Origin: Podarcis raffonei
Taxonomy: Eukaryota > Chordata > Lepidosauria > Squamata > Lacertidae
Length of the DNA: 64,000 nucleotides
Direction: 5' to 3'
Assembly (NCBI RefSeq): GCF_027172205.1
Contig: NC_070611.1
Location: 40,730,979-40,794,978 of the forward strand
The notes under the pieces were generated by a model. It was not told the DNA's origin. It saw nothing but the letters and a program-made list of their open reading frames with translations, and did no database searches. Of the stretch, positions 36,194 to 48,298 are shown one piece after another; positions within the stretch are counted from its first letter, which is position 1, and each line of letters opens with the position of its first letter. The position numbers and the translations under genes are program-made.

Positions 36194-37020
36194 AAAAGCA
36201 GGATAAAAAGTGTTTGAAAATAAATTATATGAGGAAAGAACTGTTCTCACATGGCTCAGGCAGTTCATGATAACATTGTTTGGTAATGCTGTGACTGAGC
36301 CATGGAGCACTCGCATTGTCTTGTGGGGCTCAAAGCTGAGGTAAACTTCCTGGGTGGTATTCATGATTTATGTTCATTAATTCCAGTGGGTCTGCTCTGA
36401 GTTGCACTTGGTTGACTACTACACCACTGCCTCCAGAGTCTGTACAATTGGTATAATGAAATTTTAGAGAAGGGGTGGGAAGCTTTTTTTCAAGCAACCC
36501 ATTGGTTGTCTCATGAAAGTGGTTGGTGGACTCTAGGACACAAAATGGGTGGAGCAGAGAAATTAAGGTGACTCTTACCTTTGTAACAATTGACGGCATT
36601 CCAGCCATACATTAGAGTTTTCTGCATACACCACAGACACGCAGTCAAGGATGCATTTTAGCCAACCAAAAGCACTTGGGGGGGAGCAAAGCAGAGCCAG
36701 CAATAGTTATCGCTGGGGAAGAGTTCTGAGGGCCAGGAAGAGAGTCCTGCCAAGCCACATTGTTCTCCTGGGCCTGAGGTTCCCCACACCTGTCATAGGG
36801 AAATAGGAAGGCAAAGATAGAGAAGACTTTGCATAGTGAAAAATTAAACAGTGAAAGCCTGGAAGCTATTGAAATGTGTACAAGGTGACTTGCAAATTGT
36901 GGATCTAATACGTTTTGACTAATCTCCTGACAAACCACTGATTCCCAAACAGTGACGGACTGAACTGCGCAGATTTTCTTTAAACATCACTGTGACGTGA
37001 CAGCTGTTTTGCCTGCTACT

Positions 37021-40000
37021 ATGGCCATGGCATCACGAAGGGCTGTGTTGTCGAGGACTGCATGGGCGCGTTTGGCCGCTTTCACCAAGCAAGTTCTGTC
37101 TCCTAGTAAGTGTGCATGGATTCTCTTTTAACTCTAATGGAGTGGGATCTTGCTTTGCACACACAGAAGGTGGCTGCTGCTGCTGCTGCTGCTGCCATCA
37201 CCATGGAGCTAAGCAGCTTGTGGTTCTAGATGGGAAAAGAGTTTGTGTCTCCACTCAAGAGAAGCATGACTGAGCCAGCTCTGCTGCAGCAAAGCTGTTC
37301 AGCAGCACTCCGGTAGTACAAGAAGAGAAGCTTCTTTCTTTTCCCATTCAAGCCTTGTTGCCCAAGTCTGTGTCCAGGGAGCCTGGAGAAATGCGCTGCT
37401 GGCTGACAGACATGCAAGAAGGAAGACTATATGCCCAATCACTCTGTTGGAGGGGAGGAGCAATAACCGGGAAAACCTGCAATGGCATAGTAGCCTTACA
37501 TGGATGGAAAAGTAGAGCCCTCCCCTTTATTCCTGCCCATCTCTCCCAGAGTATTTGGCATAGAGCTGCCTTCACCAACCTGGTGCCCTCCAGCTGGTGG
37601 TAGGCTGCAACTCCCATCAGTGCAAGCTGCATAGCTGTACACTGCTGGTGCTGATGGGAGTCATAGTTCAGCAGCATCAGGAGGGCGCCAGGTTAGGGAA
37701 TACTGTCATAGAGTTTGGACCGTGTGCTGCTGCAGAATGGCGTACACACCCAGCTTCCCAAAGGGTGTATGTGTTTGCCCAGCCTTACCTAATTTGGGTG
37801 GGTTCCATCTTTTCTCCTCTCACTCCCCACCATTTTTTAATGGAGGCTGCTTCTAAAGTGACACCAGTTGGAGAACAGAGGCAGAGGAAGTGGCAAAGCA
37901 GCACTGGACTTTCTTTTCTTATCCGCAACGTATTGAGTGGCAACTCTGCCATGTGGCACCTGAAGCTGGGGAAGGGTCTCCCTTGCATTGAACAGTCTGC
38001 AGGAGGGGCAGGGGGAGGGAAGAATACTTGGCTATCAATCAAGAAAGGTAGGACAGAGCTGTGTAGCTCTTCTGTTATACCATATGTATCTATAGGGTTA
38101 TGTGGTGTCATACTGCTTTTTTTCAAAGCAGTCTGACACCTGTAAATATTGTGCAGTGCCAGTGAGGGACATTGCTTGGGGAGAGGCTTTGAAAAGTGAG
38201 ATAACTTAACACAGACATCCCCAAACTTAGCCCTCCAGATGTTTGGGGACTACAACTCCCATCATCCCTAGCTAAGAGAACCAGTGGTCAAGGATGATGG
38301 GAATTGTAGTCCCAAAACATCTAGAGGGCTGAGTTTGGGGATGCCTGACTCAACATGTCTTCACATTGATTTATGTTCAATCCCTAGTTTAGTACTGTGA
38401 GTTGTTACAATGACCACTTTATGCTCAGCAGTGTTCAAAGGAAACCCGCATTGTGCTGTTTTCTGTCTCCGGTGTTTTACTTGGCTCTTACATTTTCAGA
38501 TGCATCTGTATTTTGCGCTTGTCCCAAATCTACATATTCAGCTCTTCCCGATGACTATAACTGGTATGTATTAAGCCATTCAGATTTAACTCAAAAGTTC
38601 ATTTCACAAGTGTGTGAAAAGACACCAGGATGTCAGTTGCTAATATTAGAAGTAGCACAATTGCCAGTCCACTCTTACTGCTAGAATAATTTATGAATTT
38701 TAGAATCTCTGTTTTCATTTCTCATTAAAAGAAAACACCATATTTTAGTGGAGTTGGGCTTTTGTAGAGCTATGAAGACTTGCTGAAAATGTATTAGACT
38801 CTGGAGAGATGCTGCTGGCCAGATTCTAGAAGATTGAGGTATAAGGTATATTGGTATAAGGCAGCTTCCTATGCACTGTTCCTATGCACTGCTTTCATAG
38901 TAATCACTTTTGTCTTGCATCAGGCTGAACATCTCATTAGGATATCAGCTTAGTTGGGCTTGCTGTCAAAGAACTTGGCTTCAACAGCCCTAGTTTAGGT
39001 ATTTAGTATTGTTCTACCTTGCCCACAGATTTTTTGAATATAAATGAAGGTCTCTATGCTCTTTGTCTAATAAACTCACTAATTTGGATGTTTATGAGTG
39101 TGATTAGTAGCTCCATAAAAATACTGCTGTGAGAGAAAAACTGATATTGAAGTCAGACATTTCATTAGGATTGTTTGGACAACACGTACCGTTAGTGCAT
39201 ATTCTGGTTGCAAAGAACTGGGGAGGAAACCCAAACAGTGCTTACTCACTGTGGAAAGACTGATGCCAAAGTGCATGCCAAAGGTTACATACTTCAAAGG
39301 ACTATACTACAGGAAAACAAGTGCTCTGCCTTACTGGACAGCTAAACAGCATTTTTGGTCTATTAGAACAACTTTAAATCATATAAATAAATTTAGATCA
39401 ATTTAAATATTGTATAAAAATATTTTCTTGAGGTTTAGCCTCTATTCTGGATTTTTAAAATTATTATTTCATTTAATTATGCAAACGTTTTAGTTAAAAC
39501 AAGAAGGAAAAAGCCTTGTCTAATGTCATCTCTTTCTTTTTTAGCAAAGTGGAACTTGCCGTGACATCGGATGGAAAAACTATTGTTTGCTATCACCCTT
39601 CAGTGGACATTCCATATGAGCACACAAGAGTATGTGAATCTGCAAAAAAATATCTTCCTGATTTTATCAGGCGAACATAGCTCATATTTGGGTACCCTCC
39701 CAGTTTTCTTCTTGGTGGTTATCCTTTACCATGAACGTGATTTAAAAATAGCCTTGTGCTCAAAACTTAAGCTTGGCACACTTAACATAGCTTAAATTTT
39801 CAGCTTGATCACCAAGAAGTTCAGATCTGTGGCAATATATACAAGTTCAGCGGAACACCCTAGTCTTCAGCCCTTTTCAAGACTGCATGCATCATTTCAC
39901 CTTGCTGTTATTTCCCAAAGTAATCCAGATATCTAGATTATGTTCATCTTTAAATTCTGTTCCATTAAGCGGAGCACTATTTCAGTAGCTGTTCTCCCAG

Positions 40001-42571
40001 AGCCAGCAGAAAAGAGGCTGCAGTCTACATTTCATGGATAATTAGAAGCCAGAAATGCACAAGTAGTAGTGAGAATGAGCTCTTGCAAGTAGTTTAGTTC
40101 CAGCAGAAGTTGCTTGGATCAAAAGAGGGGGAGGTTATTCCCATATAAGGTTCAGAACAGTGGCAAGCAAAAAAGCTAGAGAAAAATAGGACTGATAAAT
40201 TTGTTTGGAGTGAAGAGTATTCGCTTTTGTTCTGCAGCATAATGGCCAGGATTCAGCATGCTGTAATCTTTGGATGGGGTGGGGTTTTAAACGATGTATA
40301 CAGCAAAATGGCAAATTACATTCAGCCTAAAACTAGCAATACCTGCACATTTCATAACTGTAAAGCAATAAATATATATGTTTATGGCTTTTCTTTGGGG
40401 GGGGGTGTATTTTTTTTAGTTTGTTAATTGGGGCAGTTTTCTTTTGACAGCCCATTCCACAACTAGATCCACTGGATTATACAGAAGAAACACATGATCA
40501 AATCCTGAAATCTAGATTGGATGGAAAGGACTTCAAGAACCAGCAAGGTCCTATGATTGAGGAACTTAGTAAAATGTTTTACACAACAAAGCACCGCTGG
40601 TACCCTGTGGGACAGTAAGTATTGTGTGGGAGGGTGACGAGTACTGCAGAACCTGGATTGGGTTGGATCCAGACTTTGCCTTCCACAGATGGAAAGGCCC
40701 CTTCATCCACAGAAGGGTTTTCCTGCTAGCAGAGGGGAGGAAGGCAACATTTGTTGATTCCCTCCTCCCCCAGCAGCCTCCAGTTCATTCTTCCATGTTT
40801 TCAGAGGTTCCCTCAACCCTCCAGAATAGTTGGGGCAAAGCTATTTTGGGTAAGATACCAGGATTTTCATCTGCTCTGATTTTAGCTCCTACCTAAATGG
40901 CTATACCGATAATAAAGTACCTTAGAGAGAAATATATATCCAGATACATATGAGAAGACTTGTGCTTATCCAATACCTAAGTGGGCTAGGAAACATGGCG
41001 CTTGAATTTCTGGAATGGTTTGTTATGTTGAGAATTATTGATAATAATTTAACTCATCTGGTCCTACCAGTAAGATTTTTATTTTATTTTTTGTATAAAC
41101 AATGTAATTCATGCAGGCATGAATACCGATCCAGTTTTATGTTTGGCAGTCATCTATAGCCCTACCAACAAGAAAACAAACTTGCTTTTTTTAAAAAATG
41201 CAGGAATTCCTTTATTTTGTATTTTTTAACATACCTTTATTCATACTTATTCAAAGATATAGAAAACTTCATATCCATTCGAAGTATCACAATGAACAGT
41301 AGATGGTGAAAACAAGGCTGTCTATAAACAACATAGACATAACAACATGTCTATAAAAGTCTACAGCATAAAAGTTTACCACATAAAATATAAGATTACA
41401 AGCATTAACATAGCTGGAGCAGAGCTTCTTAGCTGCCAGAGCAAATTTGGCTACCAGATGAGTATATTGTAGATATTTATCAGCTATGAGTTCAACTGTC
41501 ACTTCCTGGAGCGGATCAGCCTGGGAACCGGTTAAGAATAGATGATAAAACATTTCCATTAGATTTTGTATATAAGGAGCAAATCAATAGATATCCTTGA
41601 CCTGATTACATCCATAAATGTGTTTCCGTTCCATATGGGGTATTCCAAAGTATCCCCCCCTCTAAGTATATCGAGGGCATCTGCTGGAACCTTATTTTGA
41701 CAAAAGGCCCCAATAGTTTTTTCCACAACTATTCAGGGTCTCAGGGTAATGGGGCTTTGAATAAAAAGGTAAAGGGACCCCTGACCATTAGGTCCAGTCG
41801 TGACCGACTCTTTGACGTGCTTTCGAACTGCTAGGTTGGCAGGAGCAGGGACCAAGCAACGGGAGCTCACCCCGTCGCGGGGATTCGAACCACCAACCTT
41901 CTGATTGGCAAGTCCTAGGCTCTGTGGTTTAACCCACAGCGCCACCCGCATCCCTGGGGCCTTGAATAGTTGTCCTTAATTTGAGGACACCAAAGAGACT
42001 CATCTGAAACCTTGGAGAGCTGCCGCCAGTAATTGTGGATGTTACTGAGCTGGATGGACCAGGTAGTAAACAGATTTCCTATGCTACACACATCACCTAG
42101 AATTGTGTGTCGCAGTCTCTGGCCATATAGTCCTGCAGTTCAGCCACTGTGGATGTAGTTTAGCATAGAAGCAGAAGTCTTGATCAAGCTCTTTTTTAGC
42201 ACAGTTAGCAAGAGAGACACAATCTGATGCTGTGCTGAGTATAGGATCGGATATAGGACTCCTAGGGAACTTTCATCCTTTGTGTGCTGCTGGAAGTTGG
42301 ATTTGCCCACGAACTAAAAAAGTACAGGGTATTTTTGCACTACAGAAGACTTGATTTTTATTTTTATTTTGTATTGGGCAGACAAATATACAAGGTATAA
42401 TAAATGTAATGTCAAAACACAATGTCAACATGACAATCACTGGTCTCTTAAAACGGAGTATTCAAATGACTGAACGTATGACAAAATACATTTTAATGTG
42501 TTTCTTCTCTTTTTTTCCCTTCAAGGTACCACACTAGACGCAAGAAAACCAATACCCCTAAAGACAGATGA
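37021..42571 (+). CDS. MRPL42: Mitochondrial large ribosomal subunit protein mL42, complete in five coding exons
   Basis: Coding exons are 37021-37105, 38500-38563, 39545-39629, 40451-40614 and 42526-42571 (444 bp, 147 aa; the human protein is 142 aa). All introns are GT-AG and the junction codons are AAT, TGC and CAG. Family-matching stretches include [49 protein letters not shown] and the basic C-terminus ending TPKDR. The first 25 residues ([20 protein letters not shown] and on) are rich in Arg and Ala and poor in acidic residues, as in a mitochondrial targeting peptide. Two in-frame ATGs, at 37021 and 37027, both have a purine at -3 and G at +4; I chose the first. The protein is a component of the mitochondrial ribosome. 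A noncoding first exon in the CpG-rich promoter probably precedes it. Confidence 0.97.
37173..37195. repeat. (CTG)n trinucleotide repeat
   Basis: Seven GCT/CTG units about 68 bp after the splice donor of the first MRPL42 coding exon. Confidence 0.9.
37566..37705. mobile_element. Palindromic hAT MITE, about 140 bp
   Basis: Flanked by GCATAGAG (37558-37565) and TCATAGAG (37706-37713). The inverted arms contain CCAACCTGGTGCCCTCC on the left and GGAGGGCGCCAGGTTAGG on the right. Related in design to 38212-38347 but a different family. Confidence 0.75.
38212..38347. mobile_element. Palindromic hAT MITE, 136 bp
   Basis: Flanked by ACTTAACA (38204-38211) and ACTCAACA (38348-38355), 7 of 8 matching. 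The arms are long inverted repeats beginning CAGACATCCCCAAACT and, from the right, CAGGCATCCCCAAACT. Each arm contains ACTACAA(C/T)TCCCATCATCC. It lies in MRPL42 intron 2, about 150 bp before the next exon. Confidence 0.8.
41215..42002 (-). mobile_element. Probable LINE (L1-like) 3' fragment, reverse strand
   Basis: A reverse-strand frame reading [12 protein letters not shown] resembles the LTAARIVIA-type segment near the end of L1 ORF2. The piece is interrupted by the SINE at 41764-41955. Family assignment is tentative. Confidence 0.4.
41764..41955 (-). mobile_element. tRNA-headed SINE (internal part missing), reverse strand
   Basis: Same family as 33325-33686. Target duplication GGGGCTTTGAATA at 41751-41763 and GGGGCCTTGAATA at 41956-41968 (12 of 13). 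Both head and tail are present, but the middle of the element is missing. It interrupts an older LINE-like fragment in the last MRPL42 intron. Confidence 0.8.
42002..42092 (+). repeat. Fragment of the tRNA-Ala-headed SINE (body and tail)
   Basis: TGAAACCTTGGAGAGCTGCC and ACTGAGCTGGATGGACC match the body of the SINE at 32313-32482; the head is missing. A smaller tail fragment, TATAAGGCAGCTTCCTATG, lies at about 38862-38880. Confidence 0.6.
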
Positions 42572-42695
42572 ACACCATGTTTGTCACCTTGTTGTTGCTG
42601 TCGGGGCAAGTGACTACTTAAGTGGATGAGATTGCTTTGAACGTGTATATATATGTTAGGTTGTCATTAAAGTACTTTTCTAACTCAAACTTGCT
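42572..42695 (+). terminator. MRPL42: MRPL42 3'UTR and polyadenylation signal
   Basis: A short 3'UTR follows the TGA. A variant poly(A) signal ATTAAA is at 42666-42671, about 95 bp after the stop, followed by a T-rich stretch. Cleavage is expected near 42685-42695. Confidence 0.7.
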
Positions 42696-43613
42696 TTGTG
42701 CCTTCGCCCGTTCCTGTGTGCTGGTTTGCTGGGCCTAATTTCAGAGCACAAGGACTGAACTAACAGCTCGCTGTTCCTACTAGGGCAGACCTTGGAAAAC
42801 AAGGCCAATGCTGCAGCTGAAATGAGTGTTAAACAGGGGGTTGAAATCCAAGGCAACTTTGTGATGAGACTTGTGATGAGCAGAGGGAGCCCAGAGATCA
42901 AGAAGGAAATGCATAGCCAACAGAACTGGATGCCTCAGACTTCTAGGAGACTGACACTAAATAAGTGAAACATGATGACCACGAAGACTTACGTGAAGAA
43001 ACATTAAGCCTCCAGCGCCAGTCATGATGGCAAGTAATGCCTGTGTGGAACATTCATGCTATGCCTACTACTGGAATTAACCAGCTCTAGTAAAGCTGTG
43101 TTCCAGAAATAATTTACTGAATGTTATTGATTAGCAGTTTTCCCAGCTAAACAATGTGGATTGAAGAATTTGGCCTACATCCAGTGCTGTAGCTCTGCTC
43201 ACGCAACAGAATTTCCTCTCCTCCAGCCCCCCACATGCACAGAAATCAGCTCTGAAGGAGCGGGGGGGGGGCTGGGGAGGAAACAGAGGTCCTGTTTTGC
43301 GAGCAGAACTTCACTCACACAGCAGTAAGATACAACGCTTGAGACAGTTTTATCTCTTAAGTCTTTGGACTCCCAGTTTGGCTTACAAAAAATAACTAGT
43401 TATAAAAAAACCAGTGTGGAACTTCAGCTCTTTGCTTACTGATTTAAATATTTTATTAGTCAAAAAACTATCATTTACAAAGTGGTGTAGAGAGTAAAGC
43501 AGAAGATTCTTCTTGCTCATTGTGTAATAGAATACACAATGAAAAAGGGATTGAGGGGAGAAAGCAATTTCAAGTATCAATTCTTAATTATCTAATCTCA
43601 GCAGTACTTGACT

Positions 43614-43958
43614 GGACAGTTAAGTCCAGTCGCAAATGACTCTGGGCTTGCGGCGCTCATCTCGCTTTACAGGCTGAGGGAGCTGACGTTTGTCTGCAGA
43701 CAGTTTTTCCGGGCCATGTGGCCAGCATGACTAAGCCACTTCTGGTGAAACCAGAGCAGCGCACGGAAACGCCATTTACCTTCCCGCTGGAGCGGTACCT
43801 ATTTATATACTTGCACTTTGATGTGCTTTCGAACTGCTAGGTTGGTGAGCTCCGAACAACGGGAGCTCACCCCATCGCAGGGATTCGAACTGGCGACCTT
43901 CCGATCAGCAAGCCCCAAGCCTCTGTGGTTTACACCACAGTGCCACTCGCGTCCCAGT
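43614..43958 (-). mobile_element. tRNA-headed SINE, reverse strand
   Basis: Same family as 33325-33686, nearly full length but without the very end of the 3' tail. Short flanking duplication CTTGACT at 43607-43613 and 43959-43965. Confidence 0.75.
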
Positions 43959-44104
43959 CTTGACTAATAATGGGAAAGTAATTATCATGTTTTGCAAGAT
44001 ATTTGTTCATATGTTGTAGGCACGGAATGCCCAGATTTCCTGCATAATTGGAACGTTGCATAAGAACATGAATGATTTGGCTTGGAACATCTTACAAGAC
44101 TTAA

Positions 44105-44453
44105 AGGTAAAGGGACCCCCTGACCATTAGGTCCAGTCGCGGACGACTCTGGGGTTGCAGCTTTCATCTCGCTTTATTGGCCGAGAGAGCCAGTGTGCAG
44201 CTTCCGGGTCATGTGGCCAGCATGACTAAGCCGCTTCTGGCGAACCAGAGCGGCGCACGGAAACGCCGTTTACCTTCCCGCTGGAGCGGTACCTATTTAT
44301 CTACTTGCACTTTGACATACTTTTGAACTGCTAGGTTGGCAGGAGCAGGGACCAAGCAACAGGAGCTCACCCTGTCGTGGGAATTTGAACTGCCGACCTT
44401 CTGATTGGCAAGCCCTAGGCTCTGGTTTAACCCACAGCGCCACCCACGTCCCT
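44105..44453 (-). mobile_element. tRNA-headed SINE, reverse strand, near full length
   Basis: Same family as the preceding copy and in the same orientation about 150 bp further on. Flanking duplication AGACTTAA at 44097-44104 and 44454-44461. Confidence 0.8.
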
Positions 44454-45484
44454 AGACTTAAGTTTCCCCAAAGCATCAACTCGGCTTAATGTTGGGGAAA
44501 TTAAATGGAGCTCTCAGGTGCTCTTGTACCATTTCTGCTTACACTTGTAGCCATCTTCTTCAAAGTAGGGCAACAGCAACTCCAAATGGATGGTGGGCAC
44601 ATATCAGCTCCTCTGATGGTACAGATTATGTCCCAGAGAGCCTCTTCACAGAAAGGTGTTGAAGACATGATCTAGAAAAGTATCTCAATCCATTTCGGCG
44701 GGATCTGTCTAGGGCAGCTGGAAACATTACAAGTATTTGGGGAGTGGGAAATGTAAGAGAATTTATACCATTAATCTGCACTGTCAAAGCGTCAGTTCTC
44801 ACTGATTAAAACCAGCATGTCATCTGCTGCCCAGGTGCCTATGGAGATGGGAAGAATTGAAGCAACATATGCTCCAAGCTCCGACTTTGGGTGGGTTGGA
44901 GAGGAAAGGCATGTCCTCGGAAAGTATTAATCTTGGAAGCAGAAAACCAAGTGCATAAATGCATGCAAAACATGAGTTCCCCAAGTATGTGAAAGGTAGA
45001 CTAAGACTAAACTGTACCTCATCACTTCAATTAAAAGTGGCATGCGGGAGTTGGTGACTCAGATCTGAAAAGTAATGGAAAGATATATGGTTCCATGCCA
45101 TCAATAGTAAGGTTAACCGATCACAGTAAGTAAAATATATAAAAAGAGAAAACGTACAGAAAGCAGCTACTAAAACAGCAACATTAAACCAGAGGAAATG
45201 GTTTTGTACACTTTTGGAAGAAATAAAGAATCAAGTTACCCAGAGCACTAAAATTACGAAAGACAAAATACGTTATTTCAGTTAAGTGTTTGGAAAGGAA
45301 AGGAATATTAAAATGGGAGCAGATCAATGTCATGATAGTGGCATTTTCTTTTTGGTCTTACAAATGAATCTATTCTGTAACCACTCCTGATTATAGATGT
45401 TACCATTACACGTTGCTGTCTCAACCAGCAGAGGGCACTGCTAGACAAGACCTCGGCTTTACTTACCTATAATTTAACTACATA

Positions 45485-46244
45485 TAGTGGTACCTTGGTT
45501 CTCAAACTTAATCCATTCCGGAAGTCCGTTCCAAAACCAAAGCGTTCCAAAACCAAGGCACACTTTCCCACAGAAAGTAATGCAAAATGGATTAATCTGT
45601 TCCAGACTTTTAAAAACAACCCCTAAAACAGCAATTTAACATGAATATTACTTTCTAATGAGACCACTGATCCATAAAATGAAGGCAATAATCAATATAC
45701 TGTACTATAAAATAAATAAGACAATATTGTAGATGATTAAAAAAAATTAAAAAAAAATTCTTACCTGCACTGATGATAGTCATTGTTTGGGTGGGGAGCT
45801 TTTATCCATTTCCACAGTCACACAATCAATCAGTAGCTGAACTGGGTTCCACATTCCCCAAAACAAAGGCATTAGGCAGAATCCCAAAATTTTCCACTCC
45901 CTCCCTCCCAGGTAGGCTTACCTGGCAAGGTGCCACACACCTTGCTACCAGCTGGGAGGGGGGTAAGGGCCGGTAAAGGGCTGGTGCTTGCTTTTCTTAC
46001 CTGGAGTTCATCACTGGACTTCGCTGTTGGTTAGGTAAGTGTTCCTCGTGGGGGTTTGGGGTCATGGTGCAGCCTGCTAGGCCTCCTGCGGCGGGCGCCT
46101 TTTCCCCCTGGCAGTGAAGGCCAAATCAGGGCACGTTCAGCTTCCAAAAAAAGTTTGATAACTGGAACACCTATTTCCAGTTTTGCAGTGTTCGGGTTCC
46201 AAGTTGTTCGTGAACCAAGCTGTTCGAGAACCGAAGTAACACTG
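45485..46244. mobile_element. TA-flanked nonautonomous DNA transposon, 760 bp
   Basis: The left terminus reads TAGTGGTACCTTGGTTCTC; the right terminus, reverse-complemented, reads CAGTGTTACTTCGGTTCTC. TA dinucleotides flank both ends. It belongs to the same TIR group as the two smaller MITEs but has a much longer interior, AT-rich on the left and GC-rich on the right (about 45,930-46,130). No transposase frame is seen. Confidence 0.75.
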
Positions 46245-47881
46245 TACTAGAATGGGGGGCGGGGTAGAGAGAGAAGTAAAATGAAGACTTGAAGACATTA
46301 TCAACAATTTGAGGAAAATTTGAAACGTGAGTGGGGTACACCAGGAAAGTTAAGCAGTTTGTAAGGAACTATAATACTGGATCGTTTTACACTTTTCTGA
46401 ATAATTTGGCACAAGGGTACCTAAGTGCAACTATGTGTTTGTCTTGGTTCTCTGAAAGGAAGGGGAAGAACTGAACAGCTCCCCTCTCTTCGTTTGCAAG
46501 TCAAGAGCGGCAGGAGGTGATGTAAAGATAAAAATAGGGCACATGTTAATACTCTTATTATTTACAGAAGTTCAATTGAACAAGCAAGATGAATCCAAAG
46601 ACATTTACCAGCTGCTTTAAAATAGCTTTGAAGTGGCCAAGAACATACGTGTAATGCTATACATGTTAACTTGACAATAAGCCCAATTGTATTACATTAG
46701 ATTTGCTCCTGAGTAGACACATAGGATTGTGCTGTCAATGAGCTAGGCCTCTCTTTTCCAGAGTGCATCAAAGTGACACCAGATTCTGCAGTGACAGAGT
46801 ATCATTTGCCACTTGTGTACAATAGTCATAAATCCTGAGAAGCTGTGTATGGCTACAAATACAAAATGGGCAGCTAGAAACTTAAGGAGCTTCAGTAAAG
46901 GAAACTAAAAGAAACTGAAAGCCACTGCTATGCTAATAAGCCACCACAAAGTAGTCCCTTACAGCCATGCAAATGGAAATAAATCAAAACTGGTCTTGCC
47001 ATTGTTATTTGCTATAGAGCACCAGCAATGTACATTTATATTAAACTACCTTGGGATGAGCTTGTGGTATTTATGTGCCTTTTCCATCTAGAAAAAGCAT
47101 TATTCAATGAGTTGAGAGTGCTTGCTTATGAAAAATGTGAACCCTGAGAGTTGGTGAAAGTGTTTCTAACTGGTACAAAACCAGACTTGAACATTTCAAT
47201 CCAGCAATATGTTTTTTTACTGACAGCAGGAAATATTTCAGCTCACAGCAGAAAGACAGATTTTGTGGCTGTTCTTATTTCAGTTATGAACAGAAGAGGG
47301 CTCCAAGCTCTGCACTAATTGGATACGGAAAGTGCATGAGTGTTGAGATGCTTCAGTCAACAGTACCAAACATCTCCATGAGTGTATTGGCTACAGCGGA
47401 GGCAGGCAGATCATTACGGTCTGCCCCAGGAACATCAGACTATTCTTCCCTGCACACACAGCAAAACACTTTGTTAGGGTTTGCAAAAGTCCCTGCTCTC
47501 TGGCTACTGCAGATAGAAGCAGGCCTACCGCCCCTATGATTTGCACATGTACTCAGTTATGCTGATATTTCCAGTTAATGTGAGGCTCTATGTGTACAGT
47601 ATTCTCACTCCCTTAGCTTACTACAGTAGTGTTTTCATTCTTCACTTCAAACAGATCTTAACTTTTAAATATGTGGAAGAAGCCTTTCTGACACAGAGAA
47701 TTGCTCACTTCCCCCCAAAGCTGTAAGGATCAAATGAAATGCAATGGCAGCAGTTAAATGTGCTTAAAACACCCAGTCATTTAGAAACTACAAAAAGGGG
47801 TGAGTGGAAGATTTTTAAAACAAGCTGACAAAAGGAGTGCAAACCTCTTCCCAATCAACTGCAACTTACCTCGCCCATATC

Positions 47882-47885
47882 TATC

Positions 47886-47922
<37 letters not shown>

Positions 47923-47923
47923 A
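47882..47923. repeat. (TATC)n microsatellite
   Basis: About nine tandem TATC units with one short interruption near the left end, intergenic between MRPL42 and SOCS2. Confidence 0.95.
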
Positions 47924-48061
47924 TCTCCTCACATGAGCTGTGCCTGTATTCTCCAGCAGTGGGAAAGCAGCTTGGGGAGTGACTGAGCAAGATGATGGCT
48001 GGAGAAGAAAGAGTTAAGCATCTCTCTTGAATCTCTTGGTGGTATTCAACTAACTTTATCT

Positions 48062-48298
48062 TTTCAGTGGTGGTGCAGTGGTTAGAGAGTCGGACTAGGA
48101 CCTGGGAGACCAGAGTTCAATTCTCCGCTTGGCCATGAAGCTCACTGGGTGACCTTGGGCCAGTCACCATCTCTCAGCCTAAGCTACCCCACAGGGTGGT
48201 TGTGAGGATTAAATGAGGGGCATGATAACTATGTAAGCCACTTTGAGCCCCATGGAGGAAAAGGTGGGATATAAATGCACCAAATATATAAATAACAT
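48062..48298 (+). mobile_element. CORE-SINE (MIR-like), forward strand
   Basis: Head GTGGTGCAGTGGTTAGAGAG, B-box-like AGAGTTCAATTCTCC, CORE GGTGACCTTGGGCCAGTCAC, then GGTGGTTGTGAGGATTAAAT and tail GGTGGGATATAAATGCACC. Full length and well preserved. Confidence 0.85.

Noticed and set aside
37597-38136. 179-codon forward frame in MRPL42 intron 2
   Set aside because: It runs through a hAT MITE and intronic DNA, and lies between two well-defined MRPL42 exons.
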